64,000 bases of DNA from NCBI GenBank assembly GCA_963995525.1, contig OZ023217.1, positions 3,460,783 to 3,524,782 on the forward strand, written 5' to 3'. This document shows positions 34,404 to 45,794 of this stretch, in pieces (within the stretch, counting starts at the first letter, position 1; each line of letters opens with the position of its first letter). The notes under the pieces are model-generated. The model did no database searches. It worked only from the letters and a program-made list of their open reading frames with translations, and was not told where the DNA came from. A program made the position numbers and the translations under genes. The stretch comes from Escarpia spicata (Eukaryota; Annelida; Polychaeta; Sabellida; Siboglinidae).

Positions 34404-34437
<34 letters not shown>

Positions 34438-34708
34438 CACTGTATATAGACTTAGCTGAAGATGATATATCCCAGCACCAAAGGCTACCCTCTAAAACCC
34501 TTAGGTAACTGTGAATAACACTTGAAAGTGACTGGATACCGCAGTAATTCTACATAATTATGTTGATGTCCACAATCAACATACAACATTATGTAGTATT
34601 AGAACTGTTTTGTGCTTCATTTTGGCACGAATCTCTAAGTTTATAGCTTAGTAATTATTATTGATTGTAAATGTCAGTCATCTTCTATCTCATGATCATG
34701 GCCTCTAT
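34330..34708. mobile_element. Palindromic MITE with 71-bp inverted arms
   Basis: The arm at 34330-34400 is almost the exact reverse complement of the arm at 34638-34708, with about 2 mismatches in 71 bp and no gaps by eye. The outer ends read TAGAGGCCAT / ATGGCCTCTA, so each end is flanked by TA, as in Tc1/mariner-type insertions. The 237-bp centre holds a TA microsatellite and a second, shorter inverted pair, CTACATAATTATGTTGATG and CAATCAACATACAACATTAT. There is no coding capacity. It starts just after the Tigger remnant and may have truncated it. Confidence 0.8.
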
Positions 34709-35089
34709 AACAATAATTTAAACATAAAAAGGTGTTGATGTATCACAATACTTGTGGCATAAATCTTATAGTCTTACAGTAACAGAAACTTTACATACAT
34801 ATATATATATATTTACATTAAAACTATTGTTATACATTATATATTTTATAATAAATAAACTTGTAATTATTTGATTATGCCAAACGTTTGTAACAAATAC
34901 ATATTCATGCACATCCTCTGTAACATGTTACTATTTGTCTAGGCACAACCCTTTGCTATTACGAACCCCCTTGTTGTATGATACCATTGATACCAACCCA
35001 ACGTTACCACCTCTGTCTATTACAAATAGTACAATAAAGACTCAAACATGAACCTTTTCCTTCTGATCAGTTGTTGCACCTGACCCCAC
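34709..35089. other. AT-rich unique DNA
   Basis: Contains a short (TA)n near 34797-34812. No gene is seen. Confidence 0.55.
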
Positions 35090-35370
35090 CATTATTGTTC
35101 AGTGACAATGCCACTGTCCACCTCTAACAGAAACCACATCTCAACAATGACCACCTCTCAATAGTGGCCATTGGGTGTCTGGTTATACATCTGAACGCTG
35201 ACCACATCTCAACAGTGACCACCTTTTAACATTGATCAACAGTGATCACGTTTGAGCAAAAAACACCTCTCAGCAGTGACCACCTCTATATAGTGACCAC
35301 CTCTCTACAATGGCTACCTCTCAGTAGTGACCACTGGGTGTTTGGCTACAACTCTGAGCAGTGACCATTA
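35090..35370. repeat. Degenerate ~21-bp minisatellite
   Basis: Repeated AGTGACCACCTCTCAACA-type words at irregular spacing, with a larger TGGGTGTYTGGYTA motif at about 35165 and 35335. It may have a higher-order unit of about 170 bp. Confidence 0.7.
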
Positions 35371-35759
35371 ACAAAGTACTGAAGTGCACATAGAAAGAAG
35401 TCAAACACAGGACTGGGAAGTGATCCCCACAGAAGCCTGTATCCCCCTGGGGTGTGTGCCAGGAGGGGGAACAAGGAGCAACACACATAGAGGGGGTGTG
35501 GACACAGAATACATCAGCAGCCCCAGATGGCTGGCTTCAGCTGACTGGGTCTTAATTACATTAATTGCTCCACCTTCTACTGTTACCTTACCTGGGGTGT
35601 ATCTGTGGCCATGCAGTGGCTCAAGACGTTCACATGGACTGGGCTAGTTCACACTTGATAAGCACTGGCAACACACTTGGAGGCGTTCCTGGAAAGACAC
35701 ACAACTAGGTTACAGGTGCCCCTGGCAGTGGGCTCGCTAAACATTACATCTGGGTGTTA
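35371..35759. other. Unique GC-richer block, possible regulatory DNA
   Basis: Complex sequence containing GTCTTAATTACATTAATTGC at about 35547-35566, two homeodomain-type TAATTA/TTAATT cores. No coding domain is seen in the 87-codon open frame. Confidence 0.3.
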
Positions 35760-37415
35760 CTCACTGACCCACAGAGACCCAGAAATGTATGCATTCAGAG
35801 ACTCGGAAAGCTCTGTGTTCAGGTAATGCAGAGACCCAGAAAGATCTGTGTTCAGGTAATGCAGAGACCCAGAAAGCTCTGTGCTCGGGTAATACAGAGA
35901 CCTAGAAAGCTCTGTGCTTGGGTAATACAGAGACCTAGAAAGCTCTGTGCTCGGGTAATACATAGACCTAGAAAGCTCTGTGCTTGGGTAATACAGAGAC
36001 CCATAAAGCTGTGTGCTCGGGTAATCGAGACCCAGAAAGCTATGTGCTCGGGTAATACATAAACCCATAAAGCTCTGTACTCGGGTAATACATAGATCCA
36101 TAAAGCTCTGTGCTCGGGTAATACAGAGACCCAGAAAGCTCTGTACTCGGGTAATCCATAGACCCATAAAGCTCTGTGCTCGGGTAATACATAGACACAT
36201 ACAGCTCTGTGCTCGGGTGATACAAAGACCCAGAAAGCTCTGTGTTCAGGTAATACATAGACCCAGGAAGCTGTGCTTGGGTAATATAGAGACCCAGAAA
36301 GCTATGTGTTCAGGTAGTACATAAACCCAGAAAGATCTGTGTCCAAGTAATACAAAGACACAGGAAGCTTTGTGTTTGGGTAATACATAGACCCAGAAAG
36401 CTGTAGGTTTAGGAAATTCAGACCCAGAAAGCTCTGTGTTTAGGTAATACAGAGACCCAGAAAGCTCTATGTTTAGATAATACACAGACTCAGAAACCTT
36501 TGTATTCTAGTAATAGAGAGACCCAGAAAGCCCTGCATTGTGGTAATACAAAGACCCAGAAAGTTTTGTCTTCAGGTAATACAGAACCAGAAAGCTGTGT
36601 TTAGGTAATACAGAGACCCAGAAAGCTATGTGTTTAGGTAATACAGAGACCCAGAAAGCTATGTGTTTAGGTGATACAGAGACCCAGAAAGCTGTGTGTT
36701 TAGGTGATACAGAGACCCAGAAAGCTATGTGTTTAGGTAATACAGAGACCCAGAAAGCTATGTGTTTAGGTAATACAGAGACCCAGAAAGCTATGTGTTT
36801 AGGTAATACAGAGACCCAGAAAGCTATGTGTTTAGGTAATACAGAGACCCAGAAAGCTATGTGTTTAGGTAATACAGAGACCCAGAAAGCTATGTGTTTA
36901 GGTAATACAGAGACCCAGAAAGCTATGTGTTTAGGTAATACAGAGCCCCAGAAAGCTATGTGTTTAGGTAATACAGAGACCCAGAAAGCTATGTGTTTAG
37001 GTAATACAGAGACCCAGAAAGCTATGTGTTTAGGTAATACAGAGACCCAGAAAGCTATGTGTTTAGGTGATACAGAGACCCAGAAAGCTATGTGTTTAGG
37101 TGATACAGAGACCCAAAAAGCTATGTGTTTAGGTGATACAGAGACCCAGAAAGCTGTGTGTTTAGGTAATACAGAGACCCAGAAAGCTATGTGTTTAGGT
37201 AATACAGAGACCCAGAAAGCTATGTGTTTAGGTGATACAGAGACCCAGAAAGCTATGTGTTTAGGTGATACAGAGACCCAGAAAGCTATGTGTTTAGGTG
37301 ATACATAGACCCAGAAAGCCCTGCATTCTGGTAATACGGAGATTCAGAAAGCTTTGTGTTTGGTTAATACAGAAACTAAGAAAACTCAGTGTTCAGGTAA
37401 TACAGGGTCCCATAA
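35760..37415. repeat. 33-bp minisatellite, about 50 units
   Basis: Units follow AGACCCAGAAAGCTATGTGT then TTAGGTAATACAG. Left-hand units (35760-36600) are diverged, with GTGCTCGGGTAATAC. Those from about 36600 to 37310 are nearly identical, with only AAT/GAT, ATG/GTG and one GAGCCCC variant. Because 33 is a multiple of 3, one plus frame stays open for 226 codons of an 11-residue repeat (NTETQKAMCLG), and other stretches are open on minus. There are no flanking coding signals. Confidence 0.95.
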
Positions 37416-37496
37416 TGCTGTGTCCAAGGATTACAGATACCTAGAATTTTCTCCAAACTGTGTTAATGCTACTACTACACTGTGGGATTACAAACA

Positions 37497-37510
37497 GTTG
37501 CCATGGTAAA
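37497..37510. promoter_or_regulatory. X-box-like motif
   Basis: GTTGCCATGGTAAA matches the RFX X-box consensus (GTTNCCATGGNAAC) except at the last base. A perfect version lies 1.5 kb to the right. This is a motif match only. Confidence 0.3.
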
Positions 37511-37669
37511 CAAAGGTGGCAATGAGAAAGTTGGCCATCAGGCATGAACTAGTTAACACAAGTGTCTGGTGCAAGGGGAACATTTCAGAGCCAACATAAA
37601 CCTCCTGCAGTAGCTGGTGTTGGTGGATTATACATCTTCATTTGCCTGTCTCAAATATGGGTATAACAA

Positions 37670-38172
37670 ACTGCGTAACAGTGGCAATGGCAGGCTCATG
37701 ACAGTGGCAATGCTAGGCTCATGACAGTGGCAACAACTGAATGACAGGCTCATAACAGTGGCAGTGGCAGGCTTATGACACTGACAATGCTAGGCTCATG
37801 ACAGTGGCAACAACTGAATGACAGGCTCATAACAGTGGCAATGGCAGGTTCATGACAGTGGCAATGCTAGGCTCATGACAGTGGCAACAACTGAATGACA
37901 GGCTCATAACAGTGGCAATGGCAGGCTTATGACACTGGCAATGCTAGGCTCATGACAGTGGCAACAACTGAATGACAGGCTCATAACAGTGGCAATGGCA
38001 GGCTCATGACAGTGGCAACGACTGAATGACAGGCTCATAATAGTGGCAATGGCAGGCTCATGACAATTGCAACGACGGAATGACAGGTTCATAACAGTGG
38101 CAATGGCAGGCTCATGACAGTGGCAACGATTGAATGACATGCTCATAACAGTGGCAATGGCAGGTTCCATGA
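37670..38172. repeat. ~54-bp compound minisatellite
   Basis: Repeats combine GACAGGCTCATAACAGTGGC, AATGGCAGGCTCATGACAGT and GGCAACAACTGAAT, giving about 54-bp units with some 75-bp variants that contain an extra AATGCTAGGCTCATGAC. A shorter ~21-bp GTGGCAATGGCAGGCTCATGA word underlies it. Confidence 0.9.
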
Positions 38173-38526
38173 CTGATGCAATGTATCGTCAATGTGTGTG
38201 CATGCATGCATGCCTACAAACAGGAGTGTGTGTGGTGGCATCTGCTGGACTTGGCCACCTCAACATGTTTATTGTGCTTCTGCACTAGATGGCAGGTTTG
38301 GTGTTATGGGCCAAAATGCAGGCAACAATTTGTTCAGTTTCCAGGAGTCATGAATTGGTGTACCGTGTTGTGACATGAACCCTGCTGAACATTCATGGCA
38401 GGTTCTGAAACGGTACAAAATGAAAGGCGCAGAAACCTACACAAGTTGCAGATGGTTTCCCAAGCAGAGGAAAACATCAGTTACATATTCTTATGTAAAC
38501 AGTTTGTATTAACTTGTTCTGGACCA
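38173..38526. other. Unique DNA, no gene seen
   Basis: Nothing supported. Confidence 0.5.
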
Positions 38527-38735
38527 TGCCAGAAGTATGCACCTACTTTCATGTAGCTTATGGGCCAGAAGTATGCACCTACTTTCATGTAGCTCATGGG
38601 CCAAAAGTATGCACCTACTTTCATGTAGCTTATGGGCCAGAAGTATGCACCTACTTTCATGTAGCTCATGGGCCAAAAGTAAGTACCTACTCTCAGTCAG
38701 TATAGGTCATGGGCCAAAAGTAGGCACCTGCATTT
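38527..38735. repeat. 36-bp minisatellite, about 5.5 units
   Basis: Units follow AGAAGTATGCACCTACTTTC then ATGTAGCTTATGGGCC. CTTATGGGCCAGAAG and CTCATGGGCCAAAAG alternate, so the true repeat is a 72-bp dimer. Confidence 0.92.
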
Positions 38736-39820
38736 AGTCCATGTTATTTTGTAGGTCTGTCTGCACTGTTTCCTCACAGTCTAATGCACTCATCCAAACA
38801 AGCGGCAAAAATAATCTTCACAAAACTGAAGTGACAGATTCAATATGTTTGATGTGTATCATATAACAGGAACAAACTATGTTGGGCTCACATCCCACAA
38901 GTTCTTGGCATGTGGGGGCTAGACCTTTAGTTTCTATTACGTTGTTGTGTTTATTTTCACAGTGTGAATTAGTAGACCCACTTCAAACTATTTACGTGCA
39001 AGATTTTATGGGAAACAAGACCGCCTGATTCGCCGATTCCTGTTTGGGGGACTTTTTATTTGTTGCCATGGCAACCTACCCCAAATATAATTATTGGCTG
39101 TCCATGTCTTGGCAGTTTAGTGTTGATCATGTACGAAATTGCTGGCAAACCTTCCACCTGCTTCGTAATAAAGTCATCAAGCCGTAAAAAAGGTATATAA
39201 TGAGTTCAATATGAACATTATAAACCCTACCAAGAATTTTGAATTAATCAATACTAAGAATCTGTTAACTACATAAAATTTGAAACCAAAAAAATCTGAC
39301 ACATGTGAACTATAATAAAAACATGCTCTAGTTAATATTTAATGGATCAATATCAAAGTAGAAATGTGTAATGGTTTAACATATTAGAATTGTAATTTAT
39401 AAAATAGAAAGTGCCACAGTTGTACATGTGACTGTTAGAATGCATGGACAAGGCAAGAAACAAAGTTAGCAGAAGACAAGAAACAAGTTGCCTTCAAACA
39501 CTTTGGCTACCATAACTGTTCTGGGGTAGTTGCCTTAACAGAATAGAGTATGTTGCCCTAAGAGGTACAAGCATGACCCTCACCCCAAGAGACAAGTCTG
39601 TTTTGATGTTGACATGTACCCTGGTGCCGGTGTCACTGCATATATCAACCCCATATATCAACCCCATATATTATATATCTAGTCATTAGCCAACAACTGA
39701 CTAACTCAAAATGACAACTAGACTTAGTTTTACACAAAATAAACTATATGTTGCTGATATATATTACATATATGGATACAAGTTCAAAGAATCAAGGACA
39801 TGGAATATTGTTCTAGTTAA
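38736..39820. other. Unique DNA with an X-box, no gene seen
   Basis: Mostly AT-rich. It includes the X-box at 39062 and a TATATCAACCCCATA triplication near 39640-39672. Confidence 0.5.
39062..39075. promoter_or_regulatory. Perfect palindromic RFX X-box motif
   Basis: GTTGCCATGGCAAC is a perfect inverted X-box, the site bound by RFX-family proteins that drive ciliary and other genes in animals. It lies in non-repetitive DNA with CCAAATATAATTATTGGC just downstream. No gene start is recognisable within this window, so its role is unknown. Confidence 0.45.
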
Positions 39821-40115
39821 CGTGAGGTTGTCTGTTCCGTTACCCAGAATCAGCCAGGGTTGGTAATTATTAGCAGGATGTTCACTGAATCAATCATACA
39901 TTGTCCCAATTTGAGGTCAGAAGCATGGGAACTAGCTGATCTGAAAGCAATATGTGCCAATACACACAAGAAGTGCCAACAGTGACTGTTTACAAACTTA
40001 AATGTTCTGTTTATAATCTGAATACTTTGCAAGTGAAACACTCAAACTGCAAACACTATTTCAGGCTTATTAAATGCAATTTGGTGGGCAGTACCATCAA
40101 CATATATTATTCTAT
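39821..40115 (-). repeat. Dispersed repeat DR1, copy D
   Basis: Reverse-complement DR1. GAGGTTGTCTGTTCCGTTAC, AATTATTAGCAGGATGTTCA and TTTATAATCTGAATACTTTG appear in order. GGTGGGCAGTACCATCAACA then pairs with copy A's far end. The copy appears nearly full length at about 295 bp. Confidence 0.75.
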
Positions 40116-40924
40116 TATTAAGATTATACACAGACAACCTCGGTTTAATGACAGATAGTCAATGATTACGACTTATGATTTTTATGTGAACCAGCAAGGC
40201 AAGGGAGGTCTCACGTCAGGCGCAACTGACTGATTCAACGCTCTGGTTAGAGAAAATCTGATCAACAGAGCACAGTAAGACAATCTACGAATGATCAATA
40301 AATCAATACAATATAATTTACAAAACTTGAAGAGTAAATAAAATATGTCTATCCATAATCACTAAAATACACCGAAGCATTAGAAAGGAAATCAATCATC
40401 TGACCTTGATGCGATTCTTACTTCCAAAATGCTCAAGATTACTAGATTTTTCCTCACAGGTTAATCGTAGATACCTTCATGTGATAAATTATGTTCAAAA
40501 TGAAAAAATTTAAATAATACCGAAAGTATAAAGTAATTATAAAGCTGTATCACAGATGTATTGACATTATTAAAAAGGTGAAAATTCTTTCAGATACAGT
40601 TTTTATTAGTAAAACTGCAAACAAACAATTCATAAATATATTTAAAAAAATTATTCTAAGATTTAAACAGTTGCACTTGATTTAATTTCAAAACAAGAGC
40701 AGGTGTTATTTTGATTTCAAGCATGAGACCATTTGTTGCAAACATATATTTAGCCATAAAATACAGCCACCAGACAAATAACCTCTCGACTTATCTTGTT
40801 TTAATGGGACGCTTGTAGGACCGGTGGCAGAATGACCACTGTTGACCTCTAGAAACAGTCACCAACTAACTGGCCCAATAGTTAGATCAGGTTGTTGAGG
40901 CAATGCGTCTTACTGAATCCTGAC
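40116..40924. other. AT-rich unique DNA, no gene seen
   Basis: Nothing supported. Confidence 0.55.
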
Positions 40925-42365
40925 AGTCAGAAAGTCACAACTCTGACTTAACCCAGAATCCCCAACTGTGATTTAATAATGCAACACTGAAAGTGACAAC
41001 TCTGACTTAACAAAACAGACCAGAAATCACAACTATGATTTGACAATACAGCCCAGAAACTAGACTCTGACTTGACAATACAACACAGAAACTACACTCT
41101 GACTTGACAATATAGCCCAGAAACTACACTTTGACTTGACAATACAACACAGAAACTACACTCTGACTTGACAATACAGCCCAGAAACTACACTCTGACT
41201 TGACAATACAACACAGAAACTACACTCTGACTTGACAATACAGCCCAGAAACTACACTCTGACTTGACAATACAGCCCAGAAACCCCAATTTTGATTTGA
41301 CAATGCAGCTCAGAAATCCCAATTTTGATGTGACAATACAACACAGAAACTCCAACTTTGATGTGACAATACAACACAGAAACTCCAACTTTGATGTGAC
41401 AATACAACACAGAAACTCCAACTTTGATGTGACAATACAACACAGAAACTCCAACTTTGATGTGACAATACAACACAGAAACTCCAACTTTGATGTGACA
41501 ATACAACACAGAAATTCCAACTTTGATGTGACAATACAACACAGAAACTCCAACTTTGATGTGACAATACAACACAGAAACCCCAACTTTGATGTGACAA
41601 TACAACACAGAAACCCCAACTTTGATGTGACAATACAACACAGAAACCCCAACTTTGATGTGACAATACAACACAGAAACTCCAACTTTGATGTGACAAT
41701 ACAACACAGAAACCCCAACTTTGATGTGACAATACAACACAGAAACCCCAACTTTGATGTGACAATACAACACAGAAACTCCAACTTTGTTGTGACAATA
41801 CAACACAGAAACTCCAACTTTGATGTGACAATACAACACAGAAACTCCAACTTTGATGTGACAATACAACACAGAAACTCCAACTTTGATGTGACAATAC
41901 AACACAGAAACTCCAACTTTGATGTGACAATACAACACAGAAACTCCAACTTTGATGTGACAATACAACACAGAAACCCCAACTTTGATGTGACAATACA
42001 ACACAGAAACTCCAACTTTGATGTGACAATACAACACAGAAACCCCAACTTTGATGTGACAATACAACACAGAAACCCCAACTTTGATGTGACAATACAA
42101 CACAGAAACCCCAACTTTGATGTGACAATACAACACAGAAACTCCAACTTTGATGTGACAATACAACACAGAAACCCCAACTTTGATGTGACAATACAAC
42201 ACAGAAACCCCAACTTTGATGTGACAATACAACACAGAAACCCCAACTTTGATGTGACAATACAACACAGAAACCCCAACTTTGATGTGACAATACAACA
42301 CAGAAACTCCAACTTTTACTTTCCACTACAGCCCAGAAAGCGCCAACCCTGACTTGACAACACAG
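40925..42365. repeat. 33-bp minisatellite, about 43 units
   Basis: Units follow CAACTTTGATGTGACAATAC then AACACAGAAACTC. Left-hand units (40925-41330) are diverged, with ACTACACTCTGACTTGAC. From about 41340 to 42310 they are nearly identical and differ mainly at one C/T site (AACTCC or AACCCC). The unit has no stop in one plus frame and two minus frames, giving frames of 349 to 374 codons on opposite strands at once. That pattern is diagnostic of simple repetition and not of genes. Confidence 0.96.
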
Positions 42366-42399
42366 CCGGGATGGTGCCAACTCTGATTGGCTCTAGTTT

Positions 42400-42760
42400 T
42401 CCGCTGTCACATCGACTTTGCCACACCAAATAGCTGCCTTCCTTTCTAATTACCCCCCAGTGCCAGCGGAAACCTGGATATACCCTGGCAAATTCTTTCA
42501 ATTTATGTCATGTGATTAGCCAACAAACACCTGTGGTCTTGTTCACATTGTAGCGTACACGCCCGCCCGCTCAATGCACCTAATCTAGACAACATTCACA
42601 CTGGATCAATCTCAATTCACGCCTCGTCTGACGGAAGTCGCAGCGGAAGAGGCAAAGGAAACTGGAAAAAAGGGGCGAAATTTGATGCTAAGAAGACTGT
42701 AGGCACATTAAAAGCAAGCCAGCATGTGGTAACTGGCCGCCACAGGGCTTCTGGGGCACT
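42400..42760. promoter_or_regulatory. Candidate cis-regulatory block
   Basis: Complex, non-repetitive and CpG-containing DNA between a minisatellite and DR1 copy E. It contains TTTCTAATTACCC near 42447, TGTCATGTGATTAGCCAAC near 42508 (homeodomain-type cores) and GCCCGCCCGCTC near 42560 (GC-rich box). No coding frame of note was found. Called only by look; no conservation data. Confidence 0.3.
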
Positions 42761-42899
42761 GGAATAGACACTCCTCCTCATTAGTCTGAATAAACAGCTA
42801 CTTCTGCAGCAGTCTGCCAGACCAACCTTTGTAGCTTACGATAGAATGGTCAATCATTGTGATGCTTTAAACTGAGGCAAACATTCCTAATTTTTTAAT

Positions 42900-43175
42900 A
42901 TATCATGATGTTTTTATACTAGAATAAATATGCATGTAAAATTGAATTTACTAAGCCCGAAACAGCGTTTACAATTTGAATATTTTGTCTGCAAAATGTT
43001 CAAAAGTTTGTAAAGTAAATTTTCCGATTCTGAACACACTCTACTAGCAATGATTCGATGAACTCACCAAACATCATGATGATGTTCGGTGAGTTAGTGT
43101 GGTTTCTATATTAAAAACAACTGATTGAACACACTTCCTGCTAATGATTAGCGTGTCACCAGAAACTGACAACCT
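42900..43175 (+). repeat. Dispersed repeat DR1, copy E
   Basis: ACAGCGTTTACAATTTGAATA, GATGATGTTCGGTGAGTTAG, AACACACTTCCTGCTAATGA and a final ACCAGAAACTGACAACCT follow the DR1 order. CACCAAACATCATGATGATG with GTTCGGTGA forms a short local hairpin at about 43065-43093. Confidence 0.65.
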
Positions 43176-43519
43176 TGCCTTAACATACACATTTAGTTCG
43201 TTATCAAGCAAACTACAAGGGCAATACAGAACTAACACCTGGACAGTTATATTATATCATTAGCTTTAATTTACTTGCAAGATGTCAGTGAGACAGTCAT
43301 TCAAAGTTGATAGAGACGCCTGTTAGTGAAAGTGATACGCAATTTTAGGGAATTTTCTTCAATAAGTATCAAATAAATTTAAGACATCAGAACCTGCCAC
43401 AGACAGGTTTAACACTTGCAATGTCCCAACACACCCTATGGTAACATGCTTGTGAGAAACACTGATAGTAATGAATTATATGAATTGACAGAGTGCTGTC
43501 AATAATTATAATTTTATGT

Positions 43520-43600
43520 AAAAAAATCCAGTCAGAGGTGTTTAAAATACAGCAGTGATAAAATAGTTCTATAAATAATAAATTGGTTAAAAATATAAAT
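43520..43600 (+). repeat. Dispersed repeat DR3, copy C
   Basis: AATCCAGTCAGAGGTGTTTA then AAATACAGCAG and an AT-rich tail, matching copy B through about 40 bp. Confidence 0.55.
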
Positions 43601-44764
43601 AATAATGTACCTATAAAAACAGCTTCTTCAAATCTAACCGGCTATACTTTGTGTCCCACACAAAATAGGTGCTTTTTTAAAGTCACTTTCAGGTGGCTCA
43701 ATGATCTGTCCCATAACAATTTTTAAACTGATCGTTTCCCTAACCAATGCACCATGCCATTATGCTGCTCACTACTGTAATGTCACTGATGGAAGTAGGT
43801 TGACACGAAGGAAATAGCTTGGCAGCTCACAAAGAAAGCATGCAAGCTGTGAATATCCGCCAATTTACACTAATTTGTAATGACAGTGTTTGAGGGTTCG
43901 AATAACAGAAATGTGACCTGGTTGAAATATTTTCTTTAGAATAGGTATTTATATTTGTGGCAGTCACGGGGAAATTGCTGTTTACACAAAACTTGGCTCT
44001 GCAAAATTTCTTTTTCTACATGCGTCTCTTTTGAAACTGATATGTTACTCTTTCAATAAATAATAAATAATAACGTATGTTCACTATGTTGTCTGTATTT
44101 TAGTTGCATAACACAGATCTGCCTGTTTCAATGAAATACCTAAAGTATTATTAATTTCATGACTAATTCATTGCGCAATGGAAACATTTATGTAACCATT
44201 TTTTCATATTCTCAATATATAAGCCAATTTATGTAATATCCAACATATTTTAATATATAAGCCATTATATAAACCTAAAACTTTACATAACCTAACAGGC
44301 ATCTACACCAGCAGTGCAATTTTTAATATGTATGTCTATGATCTATCGGTACATTAATTACAACAGGACACATTCACTAACTTACCAAGTTCATAAAAGT
44401 GAATACATTTTACACACAAAACACTGCTTTCAACAAAACACTCCATTCACAAGTAACTGGATGTAACTAATAACAATATTCCCACCATCACCAGACATTT
44501 TAGCAGGATTAGCATTGAAGAAAGCAAACATTGAAATGCAGTTCCCCAAACAGTGGCGCCCTCTTGTGAATGCAAGAACAACCTGAACTCTTCTCTACAC
44601 AGCAACATTAAGATATAAATTACATCTTCTTCTCAGGATAAACTGAGTATTCACATGTCCTCAATATGTAGATAGATATGTTTGTTTGAACACACAGTGT
44701 ACATACTGAAACATTCAACACTATCTACAACACAAGCTGCCATTTTGTTAAGCTACACATTAAA
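43601..44764. other. AT-rich unique DNA, no gene seen
   Basis: Nothing supported. Confidence 0.55.
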
Positions 44765-45072
44765 GGAAAGTTGTTTTTGTATAGAGAAGTATCCAGTCCT
44801 CAGGACTGCTCAAAGCGCTTTACACTTTACTCCCTGGCAGACTGTTCAATCGAACCATCTCAACTTCTCTGGGAGGCAATTAATGTGCAAAGACTACTCG
44901 TACACAAATAGCCACATTGTCTATAGCCAGGTACTCATTAATACAGCTGAATGAACTGGAGCAATGTATAGTTAACGGACTTGCCCAATGTTCGACACCG
45001 CCACACAGGATTCAAACCCGGGTTCTCTAGGTGGAGAGTCAGAAGCTCTAGCGACTGCGCCACGGCGCCATA
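44765..45072 (-). mobile_element. tRNA-derived SINE (family S1), minus copy
   Basis: On the minus strand the element begins with TGGCGCCGTGGCGCAGTCGC. The pol III box A (TGGCGCCGTGG) is at 45060-45070 and box B (GGTTTGAATCC) at 45008-45018, in correct spacing. A non-tRNA body then runs to a GTAAAGCGCTTTGAGCAGTC-like block and a GGACTGGATAC end. The same body and ends occur on the plus strand at 50738-51045. SINEs are transcribed by pol III and moved by LINE machinery. The copy is degraded in places. Confidence 0.8.
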
Positions 45073-45559
45073 CCAATTAAAACAAATCAATGCAAGTGCA
45101 ACAGTTTTTTTACAGTGAACTGATTCTTTCAATGTATACGTAATCGTTTATTCCGGATTCTGCTACATTCATATCTTGCATGTTTGTTGAGGCACTTCCC
45201 TAATGCTGATTACAAGACCCTGAAGGTCTTGAAAGCACAACAAAGGGTTGAGGTAGCTTAATTAACAAACTTACAAAATATTAGTTCATTCTTATTTTCA
45301 AAAGATAAAAGTTCTTATATTGTGCAGGATCAGTATCAAGTCTATGATATTGCTTTAAGCACTACATTTTACCCCTTTACACATCACCCTACCCTCTCCA
45401 TGCGATCACCATCACTAGATGTTACTCACTAGATGTGTTATATTTGTACTATTATGTATTTGTTTTACTTACAGGGATGCAAACAATCCCGACTACAGCC
45501 CTTTATAAATATTATTATTATTCCTGCTCTGCCCAGCATACAGCCATCCTGCAATTACT
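45073..45559. other. Unique DNA, no gene seen
   Basis: Nothing supported. Confidence 0.5.
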
Positions 45560-45725
45560 GCTTGATGACTAGTTGCTGATATATATCCACCATTGTCAAA
45601 TAGCCAGATACTCATTTATGCTTAGTTGCTTGAACTGAAACAATGCTGAATAGAAAATTACCCAAGTTTCAACACATCAGCAACAACCTTCAAACAGGGA
45701 TTCTCTAAACTGAAATGTTCTCCGC
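45560..45725 (-). mobile_element. SINE family S1, decayed copy
   Basis: ATAGCCAGATACTCATTTAT, GAACTGAAACAATGCTGAAT and AACAGGGATTCTCTAAACTG align in order with the body and tRNA part of the copy at 44765-45072, with many substitutions. The two copies lie in the same orientation about 0.5 kb apart. Confidence 0.6.
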
Positions 45726-45794
45726 ACCCCATGTGATATTGTTTTTATAGAACACTGGGCTTCCTCGGCCAGAACATTACAAACTTCTACAGTA

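Noticed and set aside
36628..37308. An 11-residue repeat protein (NTETQKAMCLG)
   Set aside because: Same reason: 33-bp unit, no flanking coding sequence, decayed units on both sides.
41188..42352. Large opposing genes on both strands
   Set aside because: Frames of similar length are open on both strands and in several registers, as expected from a stop-free 33-bp tandem repeat.
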